A stretch of DNA of 64,000 bases from Cellulomonas hominis (GCF_901521055.1 NZ_CABEGA010000029.1:124001-188000); one strand, 5' to 3'. Numbered from the stretch's first letter, positions 35,411 to 46,474 are shown. Translations and numbers: made by a program. Notes: a model not told the origin generated them from the sequence alone.

Positions 35411-36928
35411 ATGCCGGACGGACGACGCACGTCGACGCGCGGGGTGCTGGCCGCCACGTGCCTGTCGACGCTCGTGGTCAACGCGAACACGTCGGCGGTG
35501 AGCATCCTGCTGCCGGCGATCAGCGAGGACACCGGGACCCCGGTCGACACGCTGCAGTGGGCGGTCACCGGCTACTCCCTGGTCGGGGCGGCGGTCATCA
35601 TCACGTCGGGCTCGCTGGGTGACGTGTTCGGCCGCAAGCGGGTGTTCCAGCTCGGGCTGCTGCTGTTCGTGGCGTCGTGCGTGCTCATCGCGCTGTCGGA
35701 CAGCGGCGCCGGGGTGATCGCCGGCCGCCTGATCCAGGGCGCCGCGGGCGCGACGATCCTCGCCTGCGGGCTGAGCCTGCTCTCGGTCGCCGCCGACGGC
35801 GAGGAGCAGCTGCGCTGGGTCTCGCTGTGGGGGGCCGCCGCCGCGGTGGGCGCCGCCGCGGGCCCGCTGGTCGGCGGCGTGCTGGTCGACGTGACCGGCT
35901 GGCAGGGGCTGTTCTGGATCGACGCCGCGGTGGGCGTGCTGTGCATGGGCATCACCTGGGCCACCGTCGCCGAGTCGCGCGACCCGGACCGGCCGCGGTC
36001 CATCGACTACCTGGGCACCGTCCTGGTCGCGCTGACGCTGATGCCGCTGATCCTGGGCGTCAGCAAGAGCGGCGACTGGGGGTGGCTGTCCGCGGCCACG
36101 CTCGGCTGCTTCGCGGTCAGCGTCGTCGCCGGCTGGCTGTTCGTCGTCGTCGAGAAGCGGGTCGCGGTCCCCCTGCTGCACCTGGAGCTGCTGCGCAACC
36201 GGGTCCTGGTCGGCGCGACGCTCGCGATCCTCATCGGCGCCGGCACGATCAACGCGTTGATGTACCTGCTGAGCCTGTACTTCCAGAGCCCCGTGGCCCT
36301 CGGCTTCAGCCCGCTGGAGGCCGGCCTGGCCACCCTGCCGGCGACCGTCGGGCTCGTGCTGGTGGCCCCGCTGGTGCCGCGGCTCGCGATGCGGCTCGGC
36401 GGCCGGCAGGTCATCGGGGTGGGCTTCGCGCTCACCACGGCCGGGTTCGTGGTCGTCGGCCTGACCGACGCGTCGTGGACGTACCTGGCGTTCCTTGTGC
36501 CGCTGGTGGCGATCGCGGTCGGCATGGGGCTGTCGAACGGACCGTCCTCCTCCGCGGCGACCGCGTCCGTGCCGGAGGAGCAGGTCGGCGAGGCGTCCGG
36601 GGTGTCGAACATGGCCCGGTACGTCGGTGCGGCGGTCGCCACCGCCCTGGCCGCGACGATCTACTCCTCGGTCGACGCGAACCGGCGCGCCGACGGTGCG
36701 GCCGAGGGGGACGCCCTCGCCGCCGGGCTCGCCTCCGCCTCGTGGGTGATGGCGGTGCTCAGCGCCGTCGGCGTCCTGCTCACGTTCGTCGCGATCCGCC
36801 GGCACCCTGCGGGGACCGGGACCTTCCGCGACGCGGCCGCGGCTGCCTCCGCGCACCTCATCACCCTGCCGGCACCGGCGAGCGCCACGCCCACGCAGCC
36901 CGGTCCGGTCGCCGGGGGTGCCCCGTGA
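35411..36928 (+). CDS. MFS drug-exporter, DHA2 (14-helix) family
   Basis: This 505-residue protein has about 14 transmembrane helices. The MFS motif A region is GSLGDVFGRKRVF, and motif C-like glycines appear in WGAAAAVGAAAGPLVGGVLVD, which marks exporters. It is a predicted proton-driven efflux pump of the EmrB/QacA type. Its TGA overlaps the GTG of the M24 peptidase gene (GTGA), so the pump is co-translated with a peptide-catabolic cluster and might export a peptide- or amino-acid-related compound. Confidence 0.9.
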   Translation: MPDGRRTSTRGVLAATCLSTLVVNANTSAVSILLPAISEDTGTPVDTLQWAVTGYSLVGAAVIITSGSLGDVFGRKRVFQLGLLLFVASCVLIALSDSGAGVIAGRLIQGAAGATILACGLSLLSVAADGEEQLRWVSLWGAAAAVGAAAGPLVGGVLVDVTGWQGLFWIDAAVGVLCMGITWATVAESRDPDRPRSIDYLGTVLVALTLMPLILGVSKSGDWGWLSAATLGCFAVSVVAGWLFVVVEKRVAVPLLHLELLRNRVLVGATLAILIGAGTINALMYLLSLYFQSPVALGFSPLEAGLATLPATVGLVLVAPLVPRLAMRLGGRQVIGVGFALTTAGFVVVGLTDASWTYLAFLVPLVAIAVGMGLSNGPSSSAATASVPEEQVGEASGVSNMARYVGAAVATALAATIYSSVDANRRADGAAEGDALAAGLASASWVMAVLSAVGVLLTFVAIRRHPAGTGTFRDAAAAASAHLITLPAPASATPTQPGPVAGGAP

Positions 36929-38040
36929 CCGAGCCGTTCACGCGCGGGGACTACGCCGCCCGGATGGCGCGGGTGGTCGCCGACGCCCGCGCCGCCGGGC
37001 TGGACGGCGTGCTCGTCACTCCGGGGCCCGATCTGGTGTGGCTGACCGGCTACCGCCCGACCGCGGTCACCGAGCGCCTGACGATGCTGCTGCTGACCGG
37101 CGACCGGGAGCCGACCCTGCTCGTCCCGCGGCTGGAGCGCCCCGACGCCGAGGGCGCCGTCGGCGCGGCCGCCGCGACGCTGGCCGACTGGCCCGACGGC
37201 GCCGACCCGTACGCGGCCGCGTCGGCGCTGCTGCGCCCCGACGGGCGGTACGGGGTCTCGGACAACGCGTGGGCCCTGCACCTCCTGCACCTCCAGCGGG
37301 CCCTGCCGGGCACCTCCTACGACCCGCTCACGGGGTGCCTGCCGATGCTCCGCGCGGTGAAGGACGAGGACGAGCTCGTCCGGATGGCTGCCGCCGCTGC
37401 CGCCGCTGACGCGACGTACGAGGAGATCGTGCACGTCCCGTTCGCCGGGCGCCGGGAGACGGAGGTCGCGGGCGACCTCGCCGACCTGCTGCGCCGGTAC
37501 GGGCACGAGCAGGTCGACTTCACCGTCGTCGGCTCCGGGCCGAACGGCGCGAACCCGCACCACGAGGCCGGGGACCGGGTGATCCGGGACGGCGACTGCG
37601 TGGTGCTCGACTTCGGCGGCCTGATGGCGGGGTACGGCTCCGACACCAGCCGCACGGTCAGCGTCGGCGAGCCGACGCCGGAGGTCCGGGCCGTCCACGA
37701 CGTCGTCCGCCGGGCGCAGGAGGCCGGCGTCGCGGCGGTGCGCCCGGGCGTCGCGTGCCAGGAGGTCGACCGCGCCGCGCGGGCGGTCATCACCGAGGCC
37801 GGGTACGGCGAGCAGTTCATCCACCGGACCGGGCACGGCATCGGCGTCACCACCCACGAGCCGCCGTACATGATCGAGGGCGAGGAGCTGCCGCTCGTCC
37901 CGGGGATGTGCTTCTCCGTCGAGCCCGGCGTGTACCTCGCCGGGCGGTTCGGCGTCCGCATCGAGGACATCGTCACCGTCACCGAGGACGGTGGCCGGCG
38001 GCTCAACACGACCAGCCGCGAGCTGCGGGTGGTCGCCTGA
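36925..38040 (+). CDS. M24 Xaa-Pro aminopeptidase/dipeptidase
   Basis: This 371-residue metallopeptidase has a creatinase-like N-terminal domain (about 1-140) and a pita-bread catalytic domain. All five metal ligands can be seen: Asp in VLDFGG, Asp in GSDTSRTV, His in RTGHGIG, Glu in SVEPGVY and Glu in RIEDI. It should cleave Xaa-Pro or similar peptides in the cytoplasm. The GTG at 36925 overlaps the transporter stop. The order with a permease and an M20 dipeptidase suggests uptake and breakdown of a small peptide or modified amino acid. Confidence 0.9.
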   Translation: MTEPFTRGDYAARMARVVADARAAGLDGVLVTPGPDLVWLTGYRPTAVTERLTMLLLTGDREPTLLVPRLERPDAEGAVGAAAATLADWPDGADPYAAASALLRPDGRYGVSDNAWALHLLHLQRALPGTSYDPLTGCLPMLRAVKDEDELVRMAAAAAAADATYEEIVHVPFAGRRETEVAGDLADLLRRYGHEQVDFTVVGSGPNGANPHHEAGDRVIRDGDCVVLDFGGLMAGYGSDTSRTVSVGEPTPEVRAVHDVVRRAQEAGVAAVRPGVACQEVDRAARAVITEAGYGEQFIHRTGHGIGVTTHEPPYMIEGEELPLVPGMCFSVEPGVYLAGRFGVRIEDIVTVTEDGGRRLNTTSRELRVVA

Positions 38041-38120
38041 TTCACCCGCACGAGGTGACGCGGCTCCGGAAGGGGCCCACGACGGTGGACGTGAGCAGCA
38101 CCCGTGGCGAGGAGGCAGCG

Positions 38121-39587
38121 ATGAGCACGATGGACGTTCCCGCCGGCCAGCCGGTGGCGGCGGGCCGGACCCGCGCCGCGGCGCCCGCGACCCACTGGAT
38201 CTCGTGGGTCGCGCTGGCGATGATGACGACGAGCTCCGTCGCCAGCCTGCGGGCCGCGCCGACGATGGCGGTCTACGGCCTCGCCTGCGTGTTCCTCTAC
38301 ATCGTCCCCGCGATCGTGTTCCTGCTGCCGACCTCGCTGGTCTCCGCGGAGCTGGCGTCGGGCTACAAGGGCGGCATCTACAACTGGGTGTCCCGCGGCA
38401 TCTCGAAGCCGATGGGCTTCCTCGCCGTCTGGTGCCAGTTCGCCATGACGATCTTCTACTACCCGAGCCTGCTCGGGTTCGTCGCCAGCACGCTGGCCTA
38501 CGTCATCAACCCCGCCCTGGCCACGAGCGGCGTGTGGACGGCCTGCGTGATCGTGGTCGTCTACTGGTCCGGCGTCTGGGTGTCGTCCCGCGGGACCTCC
38601 GGCGTCGCGGGGCTGGCGAGCGGCGGGCTCATCATCGGCACGCTGATCCCCGGCGTCGTGCTCGTGACGCTGGGCGTCGTGTTCCTCGGCCAGGGCAACG
38701 CCCCGGCGGCGCCGATGGACGCGAGCCACATCCTGCCCGCGTGGGCGGGGCTGTCCAGCCTGGTGCTGATCGTCAACAACTTCCTGTCGTACTCCGGCAT
38801 GGAGATGAACGCGGTGCACGTGGGCTCGCTGAAGAAGCCCGACAAGGAGTTCCCGCGCGCGATGTTCCTGGCGATGGCCCTGGTCCTGACGATCTTCATC
38901 CTGCCGGCCCTGGTGATCAGCTGGATCGTCCCGGCGGAGGAGCTGTCGCTGACCGCCGGCGTGATGCAGGCGTTCGACGCGGTGTTCGCCCAGTTCGGCG
39001 TGCAGGCGCTGACGCCGATCTTCGGGATCATGCTGGTGGCCGCCTCGCTCGGCGGCATGCTCACCTGGCTGGCCGGGCCGTCCAAGGGGCTGCTGCTGAT
39101 CTCTCGGCAGGAGGGCTACCTGCCGCCCTACCTGCAGCGGCTGAACAAGCACGGCGTGCAGCAGAACATCCTCGTCACGCAGGGCGTCGTCACGACGGTC
39201 ATCGCCCTCGGCTACGCGCTGATCCCGGACGTGTCGAGCGCCTACTGGATCTTCTCGGTCATCACCACGCAGGTGTACCTGATCATGTACCTGCTGATGT
39301 TCGTCGCGGCCGTCCGGCTCCGGCGCCACGACCCCGACCACCCCCGCGGCTACCGGGCGCCGATGCTCGTGGGGCTGTGCGGCGTCGGCTTCGCGGCGTC
39401 GCTGGCCGCCCTGCTCGTCGGGTTCGTCCCGCCCTCGCAGTTCGGCGGCGGCAACCCGTGGGTCTACCTGCTCATCGTCGGCGGCGGCGCGCTCGGGCTC
39501 GGGCTGCTGGTGCCGTTCATCTTCTACCGGCTGCGCAAGCCGTCGTGGAAGCAGCCCGTGGCGGACGAGGAGGTGGCGGCGTCATGA
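38121..39587 (+). CDS. APC-superfamily transporter (glutamate:GABA antiporter-like)
   Basis: This 488-residue membrane protein has about 12 helices. SSVASLRAAPTMAVYG and SAELASGYKGGIYNWVSRGI resemble the GadC branch of the APC superfamily, as does the long C-terminal helix pair. It imports or exchanges amino acids. GAGGAGG lies 6-8 bases before the ATG at 38121. Its stop overlaps the start of a small membrane protein (ATGA). The exchange partner is not predictable here. Confidence 0.85.
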   Translation: MSTMDVPAGQPVAAGRTRAAAPATHWISWVALAMMTTSSVASLRAAPTMAVYGLACVFLYIVPAIVFLLPTSLVSAELASGYKGGIYNWVSRGISKPMGFLAVWCQFAMTIFYYPSLLGFVASTLAYVINPALATSGVWTACVIVVVYWSGVWVSSRGTSGVAGLASGGLIIGTLIPGVVLVTLGVVFLGQGNAPAAPMDASHILPAWAGLSSLVLIVNNFLSYSGMEMNAVHVGSLKKPDKEFPRAMFLAMALVLTIFILPALVISWIVPAEELSLTAGVMQAFDAVFAQFGVQALTPIFGIMLVAASLGGMLTWLAGPSKGLLLISRQEGYLPPYLQRLNKHGVQQNILVTQGVVTTVIALGYALIPDVSSAYWIFSVITTQVYLIMYLLMFVAAVRLRRHDPDHPRGYRAPMLVGLCGVGFAASLAALLVGFVPPSQFGGGNPWVYLLIVGGGALGLGLLVPFIFYRLRKPSWKQPVADEEVAAS

Positions 39588-40036
39588 CCGAGGTCGAGCA
39601 GGACGTGGGCCCGGGGCCCCGCAACACGCTGCTCTACTGGATCACGGGCGCGATCCTGGCCGTGCTCACGGTGGTCGCGCTGATCGCGTACCGGGGCGCG
39701 CAGGAGGACGAGGCGGCCTCCGCGAAGGCCGACGAGCTCCTCGTCGTGCTCGAGGAGGCCGGCGTGGAGCGCCTGCCCGACAAGGACCAGGTCGTGCGGG
39801 TGCTCGGCGACGACGGCGGGTCCGTCTGCCAGGACCCGGGCCACGCGCTGCGGCAGGCCACCCTGTTCTCGATGCTGACGAACGGGGCGACCGGTCCGGG
39901 CATGCGTCCCGTCATCGCCGACAGCCGCCTGGTGCGGGGCCAGCTCGCCGTGATGAGCGTGTACTGCCCCGACGAGATCGAGGACGTCAGGCAGTGGCTC
40001 GACGACCTCCCCACCGACGACCACGTGCGGGGCTGA
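39584..40036 (+). CDS. Single-pass membrane protein of unknown function
   Basis: This 150-residue protein has one N-terminal transmembrane helix (LLYWITGAILAVLTVVALIAY, about 16-36) and a mostly helical extracytoplasmic domain containing two cysteines (about residues 85 and 125) that could form a disulfide. The ATG overlaps the APC transporter stop and the M20 gene follows after 4 bases, so it is locked into the operon. It may be an accessory subunit of the transporter. I do not recognise a family. Confidence 0.7.
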   Translation: MTEVEQDVGPGPRNTLLYWITGAILAVLTVVALIAYRGAQEDEAASAKADELLVVLEEAGVERLPDKDQVVRVLGDDGGSVCQDPGHALRQATLFSMLTNGATGPGMRPVIADSRLVRGQLAVMSVYCPDEIEDVRQWLDDLPTDDHVRG

Positions 40037-40040
40037 CGCC

Positions 40041-41384
40041 GTGGACCTGGCCGAGCGGGTGGCCCAGCAGATGCCGCGCGTCCGGGACGAGCTGGCCGAG
40101 CTCGTCGCGATCCCGTCCGTGGCCGACCCCCGGCAGTTCCCCGCCGAGAACTGCGCGCGGGCGGCGCAGTGGGTGGTCGACGCCTTCCGCGACGCCGGGT
40201 TCGCGGACATCGGGCTGCACCGGACGGCCGACGGCAGCGACGCCGTCGTGGGGTCGCGCCCGGCCGCCGACCCCGCCGCCCCGACCGTCCTGCTCTACGC
40301 CCACTACGACGTCCAGCCGCCGCTCGACGACGCGGCCTGGCGCACGCCGCCGTTCGAGCTGACCGAGGCCGACGGCCGCTGGTACGGCCGCGGCGCGGCC
40401 GACTGCAAGGGCAACATCGTCATGCACCTCGCGGCGCTGCGGGCGCTGGGGGACGACGTGCCCGTCCACCTGCGGCTGGTGGTCGAGGGCTCCGAGGAGC
40501 AGGGCACGGGCGGGCTCGAGGACTTCGTCCCGGGGCACGCGGACCTGCTGCGCGCCGACGCGATCCTGGTGTGCGACACCGGGGACGCCGCCGTCGGCGT
40601 GCCGGCCGTCACCGTCAGCCTCCGCGGGATGGTCAACGTGGTCGTGCGCGTCGACGCCCTGCCGACCGAGCTGCACTCCGGCATGTTCGGCGGACCCGCG
40701 CCCGACGCCCTGGCCGCCCTCGTCACGGTGCTCGCGTCACTGCGGGACGCGAAGGGCGACACCACGGTCCAGGGCCTGGACAACTCGCAGACGTGGACCG
40801 GCGCGCCGTACGACCCGGACGCGTTCCGCGCCGACATCGGGCTCGCCGCCGGGGGGACGCTGCTGGGCTCCGGCACCGTCTCCGACATGCTCTGGGCGCG
40901 CCCCGCCCTGACGGTCCTCGGCATCGACTGCCCGCCCGTCGTCGGGTCGGCGGCGGCGATCGTCCCGCGCGCGGCGGCGCGGCTCAACCTCCGCATCCCG
41001 CCCGGCACCCTGCCGGACCAGGCGCTCGCGGCGCTGACCGAGCACCTCACGCGCGCCGCGCCGTGGGGCGTGGCCGTCACCGTCGAGACCGAGGCCGTGG
41101 GGATGCCGTTCCGCGCGGACACCAGCGGTCCGGCCTACACGGCGATGCGCTCCGCCATGCAGGACGCGTTCGGCCGCGACATGACCCTGCTCGGCCAGGG
41201 CGGCTCGATCCCGCTGTGCAACGTCTTCGCGGAGACGTACCCCGGGGCCGAGATCCTGCTGCTCGGGGTGGAGGAGCCGCAGGCGCTCATCCACGCGCCG
41301 AACGAGAGCGTCGACCCGGACGAGATCCGGCGCCTCGCCACGGCGGAGGCGCTGTTCCTCCAGCGGTACGCTCGCCGCGGTTGA
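40041..41384 (+). CDS. M20-family dipeptidase
   Basis: This 447-residue zinc peptidase has the M20 ligand and catalytic set: YAHYDVQPP, GAADCKGN (bridging Asp), EGSEEQGTG (catalytic and metal Glu), CDTGD, and HAPNE near the C-terminus. A dimerisation lid domain lies in the middle (about 190-320: TVSLRGMVNVVVRVD). It resembles carnosinase/PepV-type dipeptidases. The GTG at 40041 follows the small membrane protein by 4 bases. Together with the M24 peptidase it completes a peptide-degrading cassette. Confidence 0.9.
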   Translation: MDLAERVAQQMPRVRDELAELVAIPSVADPRQFPAENCARAAQWVVDAFRDAGFADIGLHRTADGSDAVVGSRPAADPAAPTVLLYAHYDVQPPLDDAAWRTPPFELTEADGRWYGRGAADCKGNIVMHLAALRALGDDVPVHLRLVVEGSEEQGTGGLEDFVPGHADLLRADAILVCDTGDAAVGVPAVTVSLRGMVNVVVRVDALPTELHSGMFGGPAPDALAALVTVLASLRDAKGDTTVQGLDNSQTWTGAPYDPDAFRADIGLAAGGTLLGSGTVSDMLWARPALTVLGIDCPPVVGSAAAIVPRAAARLNLRIPPGTLPDQALAALTEHLTRAAPWGVAVTVETEAVGMPFRADTSGPAYTAMRSAMQDAFGRDMTLLGQGGSIPLCNVFAETYPGAEILLLGVEEPQALIHAPNESVDPDEIRRLATAEALFLQRYARRG

Positions 41385-41407
41385 CGCGCAGCAGCGGGAG
41401 GTCCGGG

Positions 41408-42283
41408 ATGGTGCCGGCGGGACGTGGGGAGCCGGGCGTCGACGCCGCGTGGTCGGAGCCCGGGCTCATGACCGACGCCGGAGCGTCCAGCCACCTCCTG
41501 GCGGGCCTCCCCGGGGACCCCGCCGGGATCGCGCGGGTCGTCCAGGGCCTGCTCGTGCACGAGTTCTGGGCCGCCGCGTACGGCGTCTCGCTCGCCGAGC
41601 CCGAGCGCGACCTGGTCAACCTGCGGCGGGTCGAGCAGGTGCTCGACGCGGTCACGCGTCGCGACGACCGGCCGCTCGACGTCACCCGTGAGCCGCACCA
41701 GCGGGTCGCGACGAACTGCCGCGGTTTCACCGTCATGGCCGTGACCCTGCTCCGCACCGCCGGTGTGCCGGCCCGGGCGCGCTGCGGCTTCGGGGCCTAC
41801 TTCGCTCCCGGCTGGTACGAGGACCACTGGGTGGCCGAGTACCACGACGGGGACCGGTGGAAGCTGCTCGACGCCCAGGTCGACGAGCTCCAGCGGCGGC
41901 AGCTGGGGATCGACTTCGACCTGACGGACGTGCCGCGCGACGAGTTCGTGATCGCGGGCGACGCCTGGACCATGACGCGGGCGGGGCGCGCGGACCCGGA
42001 CCGGTTCGGCCTGACCTCTCTCCACGAGGCCGGGGCGTGGTGGATCGCCGCGAACCTGATGCGCGACGCCGCTGCCCTGGACGGCGTCGAGCTGCTGCCC
42101 TGGGACCTGTGGGGCGGCATGCCGGGACCTGACGACGCCATCGACGTGGCGCTCTTCGACGAGCTCGCCGACGCGACCGCCGGTCCGTCGATGGCCGACG
42201 TCCGGCGGTTGCTGGCCGACGACCGCCTGCGGGTGCCGGACGAGGTCTTCAACGTCCAGCACCGCCGCAGGGAGGTCCTCTAG
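41408..42283 (+). CDS. Transglutaminase-like domain protein
   Basis: This 291-residue protein has a transglutaminase/papain-like core. The catalytic cysteine sits in NCRGFTVMAVTLLRTAGVPARARCGF, the histidine in DHWVAEYHDGDRWKLLDAQVD, and the aspartate in the same strand. No signal peptide is seen. Such cytoplasmic proteins may act as peptidases or amidases. GGGAGG precedes the ATG at 41408; a second ATG at 41468 gives a shorter form. Its TAG shares the CTAG tetranucleotide with the stop of the convergent tetR gene. Confidence 0.75.
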   Translation: MVPAGRGEPGVDAAWSEPGLMTDAGASSHLLAGLPGDPAGIARVVQGLLVHEFWAAAYGVSLAEPERDLVNLRRVEQVLDAVTRRDDRPLDVTREPHQRVATNCRGFTVMAVTLLRTAGVPARARCGFGAYFAPGWYEDHWVAEYHDGDRWKLLDAQVDELQRRQLGIDFDLTDVPRDEFVIAGDAWTMTRAGRADPDRFGLTSLHEAGAWWIAANLMRDAAALDGVELLPWDLWGGMPGPDDAIDVALFDELADATAGPSMADVRRLLADDRLRVPDEVFNVQHRRREVL

Positions 42284-42891
42284 GGAGCCGCTGCGGCGGC
42301 CTGGTGCCGCGGCGCCGACCACCCGGTGCGCAGCAGGGCCGCCAGCCCGGGACCGGACGACTCGTCCGCCATGGCGGCGCCCCGCACCCAGCTGATGGCC
42401 AGCACGGCCAGGAAGAGGTCCCGGCCGCGGACGTCGGCCCGCGCGCTGCCCTCCTGCTGGGCCGCTCCCAGGAACTCGTCCGTCACCGAGACGAAGCCCT
42501 GGCAGGTCAGCGCGAGCGGGGAGGTCTCCTCGTCCAGCGCGGCGCGCAGCGGCTCGGGCAGGCCGTCGAAGGCGCTCGCCCACGCCGCGAGCGCGTCCAG
42601 CCACCGCGCGAGGGCGTCGGCCGCGTCGGTCTGCTCGGTGGCGATGTCCAAGCGCCGCTGCTCCAGCTCGTCGGCGCGGGCGTCCAGCAGCGCGGCGAGC
42701 AGCGCGCCCCGGTTCGGGAAGTGCCGGTACAGCGTCCCGGGCCCGACCCCCGCCTGCTTGGCGATCGCGTCCAGCGAGCCCCCGACGCCGTGCTCGGCGA
42801 AGTAGTGCTCGGCCGTGTCGAGGATGTGGCTGCGGTTGCGCTGCGCGTCGGTGCGCGGCCTGCGGGCTCCGCCGGTCGCCGTCTGGGACAC
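42280..42891 (-). CDS. TetR-family repressor of the adjacent efflux operon
   Basis: This 203-residue regulator has an N-terminal HTH (about 25-58: ILDTAEHYFAEHG and LDAIAKQAGVGPGTLYRHFPNR) and a C-terminal domain of the type found in SCO1712-like repressors. It is divergent from a DHA2 drug exporter, with two matching palindromes in the gap. The textbook arrangement is repression of the pump and itself, released by a pump substrate. Its stop overlaps the transglutaminase-like gene stop tail-to-tail. Confidence 0.9.
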   Translation of the reverse strand: MSQTATGGARRPRTDAQRNRSHILDTAEHYFAEHGVGGSLDAIAKQAGVGPGTLYRHFPNRGALLAALLDARADELEQRRLDIATEQTDAADALARWLDALAAWASAFDGLPEPLRAALDEETSPLALTCQGFVSVTDEFLGAAQQEGSARADVRGRDLFLAVLAISWVRGAAMADESSGPGLAALLRTGWSAPRHQAAAAAP

Positions 42892-42907
42892 CTGTGCCGC
42901 CTTCCCG

Positions 42908-42937
42908 TTGACAATCCGGAGACACTCTCCGTATGGT
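42908..42937 (+). promoter_or_regulatory. Predicted promoter of the DHA2 efflux operon
   Basis: TTGACA at 42908-42913 and TATGGT at 42932-42937 are spaced 18 bases apart on the plus strand. The spacer contains the first TetR-type palindrome, so a bound repressor would block RNA polymerase. Confidence 0.65.
42917..42931. promoter_or_regulatory. TetR operator 1 (CGGAGA-N3-TCTCCG)
   Basis: A perfect 6-bp-arm palindrome with a 3-base centre sits inside the predicted promoter spacer between the divergent tetR and DHA2 genes. The same half-sites recur 34 bp downstream. Confidence 0.7.
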
Positions 42938-42950
42938 CGTTCCGCCTAAC

Positions 42951-42965
42951 CGGAGACTATCTCCA
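42951..42965. promoter_or_regulatory. TetR operator 2 (CGGAGA-N3-TCTCCA)
   Basis: This copy has the same half-sites and spacing as operator 1 with one mismatch at the last base. Centre-to-centre distance is 34 bp, about three helical turns, so both dimers would lie on the same DNA face. Confidence 0.65.
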
Positions 42966-43032
42966 TCTCGCTGCCGTCACCACCCCCGCACGACGGCGGC
43001 CAGCTCCGACGACCGGGAGACCACGCCCAGCG

Positions 43033-44508
43033 ATGACCACCACCCCGACCTCGACGGCGACCGCAGCAGCCGTCCCGCAGGCACCCGACGCCGATCCCCA
43101 CGCACGGCTGCCCCGTGGCGACGCCCTGGTCATCGGCCTGCTGATGGGCTCGTCCTTCATCGTCCTGCTCAACGAGATGCTGCTCGGGGTGGCGCTGCCC
43201 ACCCTGATCGCGGACCTGGGCATCACCCCGGCGACCGGCCAGTGGCTGACCACGGGCTACCTGCTGACGCTGGCCGTGCTGGTCCCGGCCACCGGGTTCG
43301 TGATGCAGCGGTTCCACGTCCGCACGATCTTCCTCGGTGCGATGTCGCTGTTCGTCGTGGGGACCGCTGTCGCCGCGGCCGCGCCCGGCTTCGGCGTGCT
43401 GCTGGCCGGCCGGATCGTCCAGGCGGTGGGCACCGCCGTGTTCGTCCCGCTGCTGATGACGACCGCCATGCGCCTGGTCCCCGCCGCTCGCCGGGGCACC
43501 ACGATGGCCCTGGTCACGGCGGTGCCGGCGATCGCGCCCGCCGTCGGCCCGGCGGTGTCCGGGCTCGTGCTGTCGCAGCTGCCCTGGCGGTGGCTGTTCC
43601 TCCTGGTCCTGCCGATCGCGCTGGCGGGCCTGGCGCTCGGCGCGGCGAAGCTGAGGAACATCACCACGCCGGAGCCGGTCACGCTCGACCTGCTGTCGCT
43701 GGCCCTGTCCGCCGTCGGGTTCGGGGCGCTGGTCTTCGGCCTGGCCTCGATCGGCGAGTCGGTCACCGGCCACGTCCTCGTCCCGCCGCTGGTCCCGATC
43801 GCGGTCGGCCTGGTCGGCGTCGCGGCGTTCGTGCTGCGCCAGCTCGCGCTGCGACGGCACGCCGAGCCGTTCCTCGACATGCGGATCTTCCGCACGCGGC
43901 CCTTCGCGCTGTCCCTGGTCGTGATGATCGTCGTCGCGATGAACGGGTTCGGCACCGCGCTCGTCCTGCCCCTGGTCCTCACCGGCGTGCAGGGCCTCAG
44001 CACGCTCGCGATCGGGCTGTTCCTGGTCCCGAGCGGAGCGGTCATCGCCCTGGTGTCGGGCCTCGGCGGCCGGGTCTACGACCGGGTCGGGCCGCGCCCG
44101 CTGGCCATCCCCGGCGCGCTGATCTGGACGGCGTCGCTGTGGTTCCTCAGCACACTCGACCGCGGCACCGGCGTCGGCACGCTGCTCGTCGCGTACCTGG
44201 TGATGTCCGCCGCCCAGGCGATGATGTGGGCGCCGCTGACCACCACCGCGCTGTCCTCGCTGCGCGCGAACCTCTACCCGCACGGCACCGCGGCGTTCAC
44301 GACCGCGCAGCAGCTCGCCGGGGCCGCGGGCGGCGCGGTGCTCGTCTCGGCCTACACGATCGCCTCCCGCGCGGCGGACGCCGGCGCCCTCAGCGTCGAC
44401 GAGGCGGTCGCGGCGGGCCGCGGGGCCTTCACCGCCGCCGCGGTCATCGCGCTCGGCGCCGTCGTCGGGACCCTCTTCATCGGGAAGCCGGCCCCGACCT
44501 CCCGCTGA
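43033..44508 (+). CDS. MFS multidrug exporter, DHA2 family
   Basis: This 491-residue protein has about 14 helices. An Ala/Pro-rich cytoplasmic tail precedes helix 1 (LVIGLLMGSSFIVLLNEMLL), and exporter motif C appears as PAIAPAVGPAVSGLVL. It resembles EmrB/LmrB-type proton-driven drug pumps. The start ATG lies about 65 bp after operator 2. A reductase gene follows 58 bp downstream on the same strand. TetR control is strongly suggested by the paired operators. Confidence 0.9.
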   Translation: MTTTPTSTATAAAVPQAPDADPHARLPRGDALVIGLLMGSSFIVLLNEMLLGVALPTLIADLGITPATGQWLTTGYLLTLAVLVPATGFVMQRFHVRTIFLGAMSLFVVGTAVAAAAPGFGVLLAGRIVQAVGTAVFVPLLMTTAMRLVPAARRGTTMALVTAVPAIAPAVGPAVSGLVLSQLPWRWLFLLVLPIALAGLALGAAKLRNITTPEPVTLDLLSLALSAVGFGALVFGLASIGESVTGHVLVPPLVPIAVGLVGVAAFVLRQLALRRHAEPFLDMRIFRTRPFALSLVVMIVVAMNGFGTALVLPLVLTGVQGLSTLAIGLFLVPSGAVIALVSGLGGRVYDRVGPRPLAIPGALIWTASLWFLSTLDRGTGVGTLLVAYLVMSAAQAMMWAPLTTTALSSLRANLYPHGTAAFTTAQQLAGAAGGAVLVSAYTIASRAADAGALSVDEAVAAGRGAFTAAAVIALGAVVGTLFIGKPAPTSR

Positions 44509-46319
<1,811 letters not shown>

Positions 46320-46441
46320 GGTGCGTGCCCTCCGTCGTCGGGCCGGCGCCCGTGTCGCGGGGCCGGCGTGCTCACGACCCAGGGGACCGCGCCGCCGGGG
46401 TCCGGAGAAGTCACTGTCGGAGCGTGTACCGGCAGCCCACC

Positions 46442-46459
46442 CCGGGCCGCGCGGCCCGG
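46442..46459. promoter_or_regulatory. 18-bp perfect palindrome CCGGGCCGC-GCGGCCCGG
   Basis: This lies 15 bp before the MmyB-type regulator start, in the divergent gap with the aldo/keto reductase. It could be an operator, or a leader hairpin hiding the start region. G/C-only palindromes also arise by chance in DNA of this composition. Confidence 0.35.
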
Positions 46460-46474
46460 CCGTACGGTGACGGT

